This document shows positions 1-8,800 of a DNA stretch of 17,208 nt, in pieces; the stretch's first letter is position 1, and every line of letters begins with the position of its first letter. The notes under the pieces were generated by a model. That model was not told the DNA's origin. It ran no database searches and worked only from the letters and a program-made list of their open reading frames with translations. This stretch comes from an uncultured bacterium (GTDB lineage: Bacteria > Armatimonadota > UBA5829 > DSUL01), in contig CALCJH010000176.1 of the NCBI GenBank assembly GCA_937967775.1, forward strand, positions 1 to 17,208. The letters are read 5' to 3'. The position numbers were made by a program, and so were the translations under genes.

Positions 1-1
1 G

Positions 2-388
2 GCGGGAGAAATCACGATTGATGCCAAGGGCCGGGTGTTGTCCACGGCGCCGGGGAATCACTGGACCACCGGCTGGGTGGCGTTTCCACCCCCGGGCACC
101 ACCTACTCGTACGATCACACCCTGGGTCGTCAGCCGGCCATCATGCACGCCTGGATCAAGTGCATCGCCCCCGATGCCGGGTATCAGAGTGGCGAGATTG
201 TCCCCGCATCCCTGGTTCTGGACTTCCTCACGTTTCTGCCCTACCTGACCTATTTTGCGGACGCCGCGCGTTTTCGCGTGTATGCGAGGACGACGGGCGC
301 GTATCCTCTCATTGCGGTGAATTACGGGGGATCACCCTTGCCGATGAATCTGTCGAAGTGGCAGTTGATGATCAACCTCAAGCTGTGA
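2..388 (+). CDS. Phage structural protein, probable tail fibre/receptor-binding type, C-terminal part (5' truncated)
   Basis: The frame is open from the left edge, so only the last 128 residues are present. The segment is rich in Gly, Pro, Tyr and Trp with a beta-rich look, typical of phage tail appendages. The stretch GWVAFPPPGTTYSYDHTLGR followed by a Cys-bearing strand and GYQSGEIV matches, from memory, a recurrent phage structural-protein pattern in which an 'H-x-LG-x-xP' turn precedes a 'gY..GDeV' strand. The last residues (WQLMINLKL) form a terminal beta strand, as is common in trimeric fibres. It stops 5 nt before the next gene, placing it first in the visible virion operon. The N-terminus, and hence whether it is a fibre, a collar or another virion part, lies outside the window. 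Assignment to phage structure is fairly firm; the exact role is inferred. Confidence 0.7.
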   Translation, partial: AGEITIDAKGRVLSTAPGNHWTTGWVAFPPPGTTYSYDHTLGRQPAIMHAWIKCIAPDAGYQSGEIVPASLVLDFLTFLPYLTYFADAARFRVYARTTGAYPLIAVNYGGSPLPMNLSKWQLMINLKL

Positions 389-393
389 CGCTT

Positions 394-1275
394 ATGGAAT
401 GGTGTTTTGCATTGTTGGCGGTGACTCCGGCGGTCGTGCCGGTGGTGGCCGGGCTGGCGGCGACCGGTGTGGGCATGGCAATGGCGGCCGGGAACCGGCC
501 GAAGTATCCGACCCGATCCATCGGGAACGAGATTGACGAGATACTGGCGCGGCGCGGGGCGATCCTGGCGTCGGACATAGCCTACCTCCCGGAGCAGTCC
601 CGTCTGGAGCGGCGCATCGCTTCCGAGGCGGTGTTTGGGAGGGATGAGGGTAATCGGTGGGCCGAGGCGGGGGCGTTGGAATCCTCGATGGAGGTGCAGC
701 GGCGGCTCAACGAATTTGACATCGGGCAGGCGCGGGAACTGGCGCCGAAGGCGATGGAGATCTTTCAGCAGAACGTGCCCTACGCCGGGCTGCTGCGGCA
801 GATACAGGACGAGGCATCGCAGCAACTGGCGTTGGGATCGGGACTGGACGCCGCGACGAGGGCGCAGTTGCAGCAGGTGGCCCGGTCCGGATTGGCGGAA
901 CGCGGGCTGGGGACCGGGCTGGTCGGGGCAATGGCGGAGACCACCGCCCTGGGGACGGCCGGCGAGGAACTGCGGCGGCGTCGGCAGCAGTTTGCCCTCC
1001 AGGCGCTCCAGGGAGCGGCGGCGAGCACTCCGGATCTGTTTCGGCTGATCACCGGGCGCGAAACCGGGATCAGTCCGGCTCTGGCCGGTCGGGGTGGGGA
1101 ATCGGGAGCCGGCAACCTGCAAAGTCTGTTTCAGTACGCCGGCAATTTGTACGGCGACAATTTGAGATCGAAACTGTTCGAGACCGAGATGAAGCGGCAG
1201 CAGACCAATCAGATGGCCCAGATGCTGGGCGGATTGGGTGGCATTCTCGGTCAGGGCAGTTTCAGCAGCGCCTGA
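394..1275 (+). CDS. Putative phage internal virion / DNA-ejection protein with N-terminal membrane segment
   Basis: A 293-aa protein. I chose the ATG at 394, 5 nt after the upstream stop; a longer reading from 160 would overlap the previous gene by 229 nt and starts with atypical Arg/Cys-rich sequence. Residues 1-33 form one hydrophobic Ala/Val/Gly segment ending in a basic stretch (GNRPKYPTR). The rest is mostly helical and charged, with Gln/Ala/Arg-rich, coiled-coil-like stretches at about residues 40-215 and a Gly/Met-rich tail (MAQMLGGLGGILGQG). A membrane-anchored helical protein placed between tail and giant virion genes is how the small ejection proteins of podoviruses look (for example the T7 gp14 position). 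That parallel rests on location and architecture, not on sequence identity. No Shine-Dalgarno is obvious, so it is probably translated by coupling to the upstream gene. Confidence 0.6.
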   Translation: MEWCFALLAVTPAVVPVVAGLAATGVGMAMAAGNRPKYPTRSIGNEIDEILARRGAILASDIAYLPEQSRLERRIASEAVFGRDEGNRWAEAGALESSMEVQRRLNEFDIGQARELAPKAMEIFQQNVPYAGLLRQIQDEASQQLALGSGLDAATRAQLQQVARSGLAERGLGTGLVGAMAETTALGTAGEELRRRRQQFALQALQGAAASTPDLFRLITGRETGISPALAGRGGESGAGNLQSLFQYAGNLYGDNLRSKLFETEMKRQQTNQMAQMLGGLGGILGQGSFSSA

Positions 1276-1276
1276 G

Positions 1277-1819
1277 ATGAAACCTCCTCCCGATCTGACC
1301 CCGGAACAGCTTCGACGCTGGACCGATCATGTGCGACTGGTTCTGGCCGATGCGCCGGAGGCCCTGGAATGGTATGCGCTCTGGCAGCGGGCCTCGAACC
1401 TCATGGATGACCTGGTTGATCTTGACGTTCCGATCAACCGGGACAGCCCGTGTGAACTTGTTCGTACGATGATGCTGTTGATGCTGCATCCGTTTTTTCA
1501 GCGGCATCAGCAGGTGCTGGCGGGGACGGCGCTGAGTCTGCTGGCCATGTACCAGGTCAGTCTGGATGCGGACAAGGAGGAGCGGATGTCGTCCTGGTTG
1601 ATGGCCGAGGCGAGCCGCATGATGCCGGTGTTGGTGGTGTTGCTGGCGAAGGGATACCATGAGGCGGTGCAGATGGGGCGGTTCATGCGGACCCTCATGG
1701 CCGAAGCCTACCAGGATCAGCCCAATGGTTTCACCCAAATCACGCCGGACATGAGGAGCGCGGTTCCCCACGATCCCGGTCCGAATGTCAGGTGCCCATC
1801 CCAGGAGGACGCGCCATGA
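1277..1819 (+). CDS. Helical, Met-rich phage protein of unknown function in virion operon
   Basis: A 180-aa product starting at the ATG at 1277, one base after the preceding stop. I do not recognise a named family. The sequence is nearly all predicted helix: an acidic, Trp-containing N-terminal part (EALEWYALWQRASNLMDDL), then two hydrophobic Met/Leu-rich stretches around residues 64-73 and 115-124 (MMLLMLHPFF and MMPVLVVLLAKG), and a disordered Pro/Asp-rich tail. The hydrophobic stretches are short and interrupted by charges, so they look like buried amphipathic helices more than classical membrane spans. The last 4 nt overlap the start of the next gene (ATGA), showing translational coupling. 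The context suggests a small virion or assembly component of the ejection apparatus, but this is inference from position only. Confidence 0.6.
   Translation: MKPPPDLTPEQLRRWTDHVRLVLADAPEALEWYALWQRASNLMDDLVDLDVPINRDSPCELVRTMMLLMLHPFFQRHQQVLAGTALSLLAMYQVSLDADKEERMSSWLMAEASRMMPVLVVLLAKGYHEAVQMGRFMRTLMAEAYQDQPNGFTQITPDMRSAVPHDPGPNVRCPSQEDAP
1803..1808 (+). promoter_or_regulatory. Shine-Dalgarno of the 336-aa gene
   Basis: AGGAGG lies 7 nt before the ATG at 1816. It is one of only two perfect anti-SD matches at gene starts that I found here. It fixes the start at 1816 over the in-frame upstream codon at 1792, and supports translation of this gene independent of its neighbour despite the 4-nt overlap. 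Confidence 0.8.
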
Positions 1820-2826
1820 GCAGTTTGTTGAGCAGTCTTGGTCTGAATCCGATGGCGGATTACCGGGGACGCTCGCGGCGGTTGCCGTTTTCGCCCGTGA
1901 ATTTCTCGCGCGCGCAATCCCGCGAGCCGATACTGGACAGCGACAATCCGTTCGCCCCGGCGCTGCAATCCCTGGACAACCTGGTGAGGACCTACCAGCA
2001 GCAGCGTCAGGAGTCGGTGGTGATGGATGCGGTGGCGGACGCGCTGGCAACCGAGTTGAGCCGCTACGCGGAACGGGGAGTTCTGCCGGAGCGGTACGTG
2101 AGGGAATTTGCCAACTTCAACAGCAAGCCCCTGAACCAGAAGCGGGCCCTGGTGGCGCAGGGGATGTTTCTGCTGGGGCAGAATCAGGAGCGGGAGGAGT
2201 TCGAGACCGAGCAGGGACGCCGCAACTTTCAGGCCTTCGGCTCGTTGATCAGCCGGTTGATGAGTCAGGCGGATGCTTTCCTGCGGCATCGCGCCGCCGA
2301 GGCCGAGAGCCGTCGGAAGGCCGAGGACCAGAAGCGTGAGGAGCAGGTGGTGGCCTCACTGCTCGAATCGGCCGGCATCAAGTTGCCGGAATCGGCCGGT
2401 GGCCGGATCAGTCCCGAGACCGCTCGTCTGGCCGTTTCGCTGATGCGGGGGACGAGCGCGGATGAGCCGCTGGACGAGAAGGATGCCACTCATCAGGCCG
2501 CGCAATTGAACCTGCGATTGAAGGGGACGGGGCGCAAGGCCGTGCCGATGCCGGTGGACAAGGGGCGTTGGAAGGTGGTGATCATTCCCGACAAGGCGAT
2601 GAGTGCCGGGCCCGATCCCCGGCAGTTTGATGTAAACCGCAACAACGTGCTGGATCCTGAGGAGTACGCGCAGTATTTGATGGCGCGCAGCATGGGGCAG
2701 ATTGCGGGCGGGGTGTATCCCGGCATGGATTTGAGCACGTGGAGCCAGGAGGCGGTGATGCCCGACGAGGACGCGCTCCGGCAACTGCTCGAGCAGATTG
2801 ATCCGAGCAAACTGCTGAAGCCGTAG
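1816..2826 (+). CDS. Putative virion protein with EF-hand-like calcium-binding loop
   Basis: A 336-aa protein with its start fixed by a strong AGGAGG. The N-terminus is basic and Ser-rich. Residues about 135-185 are a highly charged Glu/Arg/Gln helix, probably coiled coil. Near the C-terminus, residues 272-283 read DVNRNNVLDPEE, a 12-residue EF-hand-type loop with Asp at 1, Asn at 3 and 5, Asp at 9 and Glu at 12, flanked by helix-forming sequence (EYAQYLMARSMG). Only one loop is evident, as in some single EF-hand or dockerin-like modules. I recognise no overall family. It sits between the small virion proteins and the giant gene, one base upstream of the latter. It is probably an internal virion or ejection component whose assembly or release could respond to calcium; that role is inferred from the loop alone. 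Confidence 0.6.
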   Translation: MSSLLSSLGLNPMADYRGRSRRLPFSPVNFSRAQSREPILDSDNPFAPALQSLDNLVRTYQQQRQESVVMDAVADALATELSRYAERGVLPERYVREFANFNSKPLNQKRALVAQGMFLLGQNQEREEFETEQGRRNFQAFGSLISRLMSQADAFLRHRAAEAESRRKAEDQKREEQVVASLLESAGIKLPESAGGRISPETARLAVSLMRGTSADEPLDEKDATHQAAQLNLRLKGTGRKAVPMPVDKGRWKVVIIPDKAMSAGPDPRQFDVNRNNVLDPEEYAQYLMARSMGQIAGGVYPGMDLSTWSQEAVMPDEDALRQLLEQIDPSKLLKP

Positions 2827-2827
2827 C

Positions 2828-5800
2828 ATGAGCACGGAGCGCAAGTTGCCCGCGGTTTACAGCGCGCTTCTGGAGAATCTGCGGCGCAAGGACGCGGGTT
2901 TGGCGGGGGTGCCCGATGACGAGTTGCTGCGGCGCTTGCGGCGCACGCATCCGGACATTGCCCGGGAACTGGACGACCTGGCCGGGGTGCCGCGGAGCCA
3001 GGTGCTTGATGCGCTGTATGAGAAGGAGGAATCGCTGCGGGGATTGCCGCGGGGCGAGCTGGCGCGGCGGGTGTTGCGTGAGTTACCCGGGGCGGCGCAG
3101 CGGGATGCGGCGCTGGCGGTCGAGGCGGCGCTGGATCAGCCGCCTCTGGAGTTGAAGCCCGCTCCGGCGGCGGGATCGTTGGAGCCGGTTCGGGCCGGGT
3201 TTGGCGGGGTGTCGCCGACGGATCAGCGTCGTTTGGGTGCGTCCGCCGCCACCGCGAACACGGAGGCTCCGTTTCGGTTGGAGCAATTTCAGGGGCGCCG
3301 TTCCCTGGAGGTTGCGGAGAGTTCCTTCGAGGGTGAGCCCGGGGTGCCGGGCCGGTTTCCCCGGGAAGGGGAGCAGCGGGAACGTGCAGCCCGGGAACAC
3401 GCCCAAGCCGTGGCTCCCCTGACGCAGGAGGAGTATCTGGCCAACGTGGTCAGGGGATTACGATCGCCCCCGGTGCGGACGGCGGCAGCGGCGCTGGGCG
3501 GGGCACTCATGTTTGTCGAGGCGCCATTCCGGGTGGTGTCGGAAGTGAGCCGGTTGGTGGCGGCCGGGGCGCAGCGGGTGGGGATACCGAGTGCGGTGCC
3601 GCCGGAGCAGTATCTGAGCACGCGGATTGCCGATGCGCTGGATCGCGGGCAGCAGGTGTTGGAGGCGACCACGCGGGATCCGGAGGCGGGATGGGCGAAC
3701 AACTTTCTGACGCGGGTGTTGCCGCAGGGGATGATCAGCCTGCTGGGTTTTGCCAGTGGGGCGCGCATGTTGGTGACGCGGGCCGGGTTTCAGCCGGGGC
3801 CGGCCGTGGCGTCGCTGGGGGCGATCCAGACGGGAGCCGAAGCCGTCAAGGACGCCATTGCCGGGGGCGCGAGCGAGCGTGAGCGGGCCCTGAATCTGGC
3901 GGTGGGCGGAGTGACCGGGTTGACCGAAGCGCTGCCCTTGGCCAAGTGGATTCTGCCGCGGGCGAAGGGGACCTGGGTGCGGAACCTCGCCGAAGGCGTC
4001 GAGGAAAGCGGCCAGGAGCTGTGGCAGCAGATCAGCCAGAACTTTGCCGCCGGCGCCACGTATGATCCGGATCGTCCCCTGCTCAAGGACGCCGTGGATT
4101 CCGCGTTGGCGGGTTTGATTCTGGGTACCGGGGGTTCGTGGGGGACGGGGGTGCTGCATGATTGGTATTTGCAGACGCCGCGTGGCCGGGGACAGATGTT
4201 TGCGTGGCTGCTGGACCAGCATCTGCCCGAGTTCGAGATGCTGGCCCGGGTGTTGCCGCCCGATTTGCAGGCGCTGGTGACCCGGCCGCCGGGGATCGAG
4301 ACGGTGGTGAGTCAACCCCCGGCGGCGGCGGCGGCGCAGGAGATTGCCGCGGCCGGCGGAGTGGTGTCGCCGTTAAGCCCACCCGAGTTGCGGCGCACTG
4401 CCGAAGCCGTCCCCGGCACACCACCGGCCCCGGCGCCCGCTCCTGCTCCGGGGCAGGCTCCAGCCACTGCCACAGCACCTGAACCTTCTCCGGCTCCTGC
4501 CGCGGCTCCTGCTCCGACTGCTGCTCCGACTCAGGCTCCTGCTCCGGCTCCTGTCCAGGCGCCATCGGCGCCCGCGGTGGAGCCGGTCTCGGAGGTGATC
4601 GGCGTGTACACGCCGGACGAGGTGGACCGTGCCGTTCGGGATTTCACGGTGGATCACTACTCGCTGATGGCGTCTCACGGGACGCATCCGGAGGAATTGA
4701 CCAAGCTGGCGGCGGAGGGGGAACTGCCGCGGTGGTTGCCGTTGGATAATGTGCCCGCGCTGACCTATTACCTGGTGGGACGGAAGGCCAGGATCAGCGG
4801 GGCGAAACTGGATGACGTACTGGCCCGGACACCCCGGATAATGATTCCCATCGTGGCGGCGGGATACGGGTCCGTGGGGACGGCTCCGGGAGAGAAGGCG
4901 GCCGGCGGTGCGGAGCGGGAACCGGGCGGGGTGCGGGTGCTCACCCCGGTGGGGAGGGAGGTGTTTCAGCAGCGGATGGGCTACCGTGAGAGCGATCTGC
5001 CCGCGGGCACGGTGACGGGTGGGGAGTATCGTGTCCAGGGGCAGGCGGTGCAGATCCCGGATCAGGTGCCGCATGACGATCGGGGGAGAATCCCGGTGGT
5101 CTATGCCTGGGTGCCGTTGAACTCGGTGATCGCCTCGCATCGCGTTGATGGTACGCCCAATCCGGAGTACCGCTTGATCAACACCCGTGATTATACGAAC
5201 CCGCTCGAGCAGGCGAAGTTGCACGGGGCGATCAACGGCTGGGATCCGGGGCTGCATGTGGTGTTGGCGCCGATGTCCGCGGTGGGGCCGCCGATCGTCA
5301 TGTTTCACGAGGGTCGGGCGCAGGTCGTGGGTGGGAATTCCCGGACGATGGCGATTCAGGCGCTGCCGCCCTTTGCGTTCGCGCATCATCAGCAGGTCGA
5401 GAACGAGATGGCGGCCTTGTTCGGGTTGCCGCCGGCGCCGTTGGACGGGAAATCGTATCTGCTGGTGCGGGTGATGCCATCGGTGCCCGGGGCTTTCACC
5501 GACAGCAACCTGGCGAAGGTGCTGGCGGATGTCTTCAATGAGAGTCCCGGTCGTCAGCAGAGCACGCTCGAGAAGGCATTGGCCGATGCGCCGAAGGTGG
5601 CGCTGGATCTGCTGGGTCGGTACGCGCGCTGGTTGCAGAGTGAGTCCGGGTGGACGGCGGAACGGATTCTTCAGGAACTGTTGCAGAGCGGGCTGATTGA
5701 TCGGAACACCCGGTCGTCGCTCGCCGAGCGGCCGGCGGAGGCGCATTTCTACGTCAAGGCGCTGCTGATGTCGGCGGCGTACGGGGAGCGCGGGGTGAGC

Positions 5801-8800
5801 ATTTTCAACCGGGTGATGGCGGATGAGACGGCGTTGCTGCCCTGGTTTGCGGGGGCGATGATGGTGCCGGCGCTGATGCTGCGTCAGGCCGGCGCTGACG
5901 GGGTGGTGGTGGCCGATTTGTTTGGCGAGTACGTCCTGCGGTTGTTGGAGCGGTCCGGGACGATGTCGCTGGGGCACGTGTTTACCTCGACGGCGGGGCA
6001 GTTGGAGCCGGGCGACTGGCGGCATTCGGCGATCGTGATCGGGCTGGCCCAGGTGTTTGCCAACGAGTTGAAGTATGTGCGCACCGGGCCCGGCGGGAAG
6101 TACAAGCGCGTGGACACCGATGCCACGAAGGACGGATTTCGGGCCGTACTGGATCATCTGCGGGGGGTGATCCAGGGGGTGTTGGATACACAGGCCCATA
6201 CCGGCGATCTGCTGGGACCGCCGCTGTCGCTGACCGAGGCCATGCTGGGCTGGTTGCGGCGCAAGGTGCCCGACACGATTGCCGTGGTGGAACGGACGGC
6301 CGGGCTGGTCACCGGACGGGACATCGGGTTGTTCGAGGAGCCGGTCCGGTACGAATCCACCGTGGCGGTGCAGAATCCGGATGGGTGGGAGGGGGTGTTG
6401 CCGCCCATACCGGCCCGGGTGCTGCTGGAGAAATTTCTGGAGCAGAATCCCGGGAATGCCGCGGCGCGGCGCCGCTGGTCGGATCTGAAGCAGCGGGAGG
6501 CGTCCGAGCTGGCGCGGTTGCAGGCGGCCGTGCAATCCGGTCGGGACGCCGATGAGGTGGTGGCGGAGATCGTGAAGGACCGGGCCACCGAACAGCAGCA
6601 GATGATGATCGGGGCGCATCGGCGGCTGCGGCGGCTGCTGCATCAGCAGCGGGAGCGCGGGCCGTTGAAGCGAGAGGAGCAGGAGGAGCTGAAGGCGCTG
6701 GAGACGATTCTCGGGCAGGCGTTCATGGACTTCCTCGATCAGGAGGCCCGGGTTGAATCCGAGAAGGCCCGGGCCCGGCACGAGGAGGACCTGCGGAAGT
6801 ATCGGACGACCCTGCGGTTGGTGAGCGGGACGCGGAGCGAGCCCCCGGTGCAGGGGACGCTGTTCGAGATGCCCGAGAAGTATGTCGGCCGTCGGGAACG
6901 GTATGCCCGGATGCTGGCGAACATCCTGTACGGTCAGCCCCTGGATCAACTGTCGCCAAGCCGCCAGGTGATGGTGTATGGCCTGGTGGATGATACGGCG
7001 AATCTGATTTCCGTCCATGAAGCCCCAGAACTATTCTCCCCCGAGCAAATCGGAGGTAAACGACCTCCTGGCGGTGCTGTTCCCGGAGGTCCACGACAAC
7101 AACCCACCACCCCGATTACGCGGAGCACTTCGGGAGGTCAGCAGTCTGGCCTTGATCTCGCTGGAATTTCCCTTGCCGGAGCCGGACGCCGTCGAGGCGC
7201 CGGGACGCGAGAAGCCCCGCGTCGCCGGGTGATGGTGCGTCATGCGAATCGGCTGCCGCTGGTCACGCCGATCACGCATCCGGAACATCATCGCTGGTTG
7301 CTGGAACATGTTCCCGGGGCCTCGCGGTTGACCCCGGTGCAGTTGGAGGGGGTGCTGCGCATCCTGGCGAACTGGTTTGGTGGCTCGGGACATTTTCTGC
7401 TGGCCGACGGGACGGGGATCGGCAAGACCGCCCAGTTACTGGCGGCGGCGGCGGTGGCGGCGGAGCGCACCGGGCGTCCGGTGTTGGTGGTGGCGCCCGA
7501 TGATCGGGTGATTCAGGACACGTATTCGCGCGATGCCGAGATGCTGGGGGTGCGGCTGTGGCGGTATCGCGGGGCGCCGATCCAACCCCAGCACAAGGTG
7601 CTGGTGGCCACGTACACGGATGTGAGTCGGGGCGTGGTGAATCCCGTCGGGTTTGAGACGGTGGTGTTTGACGAGGCGCACGCCCTGCGGAACGACGATT
7701 TGCAGTCCACGCGGGCGGATATTGGCATACGGACGGTGCAGACGGCGCCCCGGGTCCTTCTGGTGACGGCGACGCCGATGGATGAGCCGTGGCAGATCTG
7801 GTATCTGACCAAGGTGATCGGGCGGAATCCGGAGGCCGCGCTGCACGAACTCGGCATCAACGTCGAGTATCGCGAGATCCGGGGCCAGATGCGGCGCGTG
7901 TACACGCTCGATGAGGATGCGAACGTGTCGCAGTCGGCCGTCGAGGCGTGGTTGGACACGCACTTCACCCGGGCGATGGAGGCCGGGAACATGGTACAGC
8001 GGGAGTTCACGCTGGATGATCTCGATGTGGATGCGTCGCTGGCCCCGCTCGTCCATGATGAGATACGTCAGGTCGAGACCGTGTATCAATCGGCTCTGGC
8101 ACATGCCCTGCGCGTGTTGCGGATGCCGGCCGGCCGGGCCAAGGGATACGCGTTGTTGAGGGCGCGTTCGGAACTGGAGCGGATCAAGATTCCCTATGCG
8201 GTCAATTTGGCCGAGGATGAGGTGCGGTCCGGTCGTCAGGTGATCATTTACCTGTCCCGCGTGAATGACCCGGACAACGGGATTCAGCACACCGACAGTC
8301 TGGCGAGTGCGCGGATCATCGCCGACGAACTGGAGAAGCTGCTGGGGGTCAACACCGTGGGGCGGTTGTTCGGGGGATTGTCCGGTCCCACCGGGGCCTC
8401 CTATGCCCAGGAGGTGATGCAGCGGTTTCGCGAGGGCGAACTGCGGGTGATTGTGAGCACCCCGCAGAGTGGCGGTACCGGGTTGAGCCTGGACGACATC
8501 CACGGGGATGCGCCCCGGACCATCATTCTGGTGACCGCGCCGTTTTCGGCCCAGGAAGTGGTGCAGATAGCGGGTCGGGTGGTGCGGGTGACCACGAAGT
8601 CGCGGGCGCGGATGTTTCTGCTGACATCGCCCTCCCGCATTGACTCGTGGAATCTGGGGCTGGTCACCCAGAAGCTGCGAACGCTGGGTGCGGTGGTGGG
8701 GCCGGAGGTGGCGCGGATCATCAACCCCAACGCGCCCCCGGCGGCGCCGGCGCCGACGGCGGTGATGCCCACGGAACGACAGATCGAGGCGGAGGCGATC

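Noticed and set aside
160..393. Upstream in-frame extension of the 293-aa protein
   Set aside because: It overlaps the structural gene by over 200 nt, its sequence is Arg/Cys-rich and unnatural, and the ATG at 394 gives a sensible hydrophobic N-terminus next to the upstream stop.
4373..7018. Long open minus-strand frame of about 880 codons opposite the giant gene
   Set aside because: Its product is dominated by Arg, His, Pro, Gln and Leu with no domain, as expected for the antisense shadow of GC-rich coding DNA; the plus strand holds clear ParB and coiled-coil domains.
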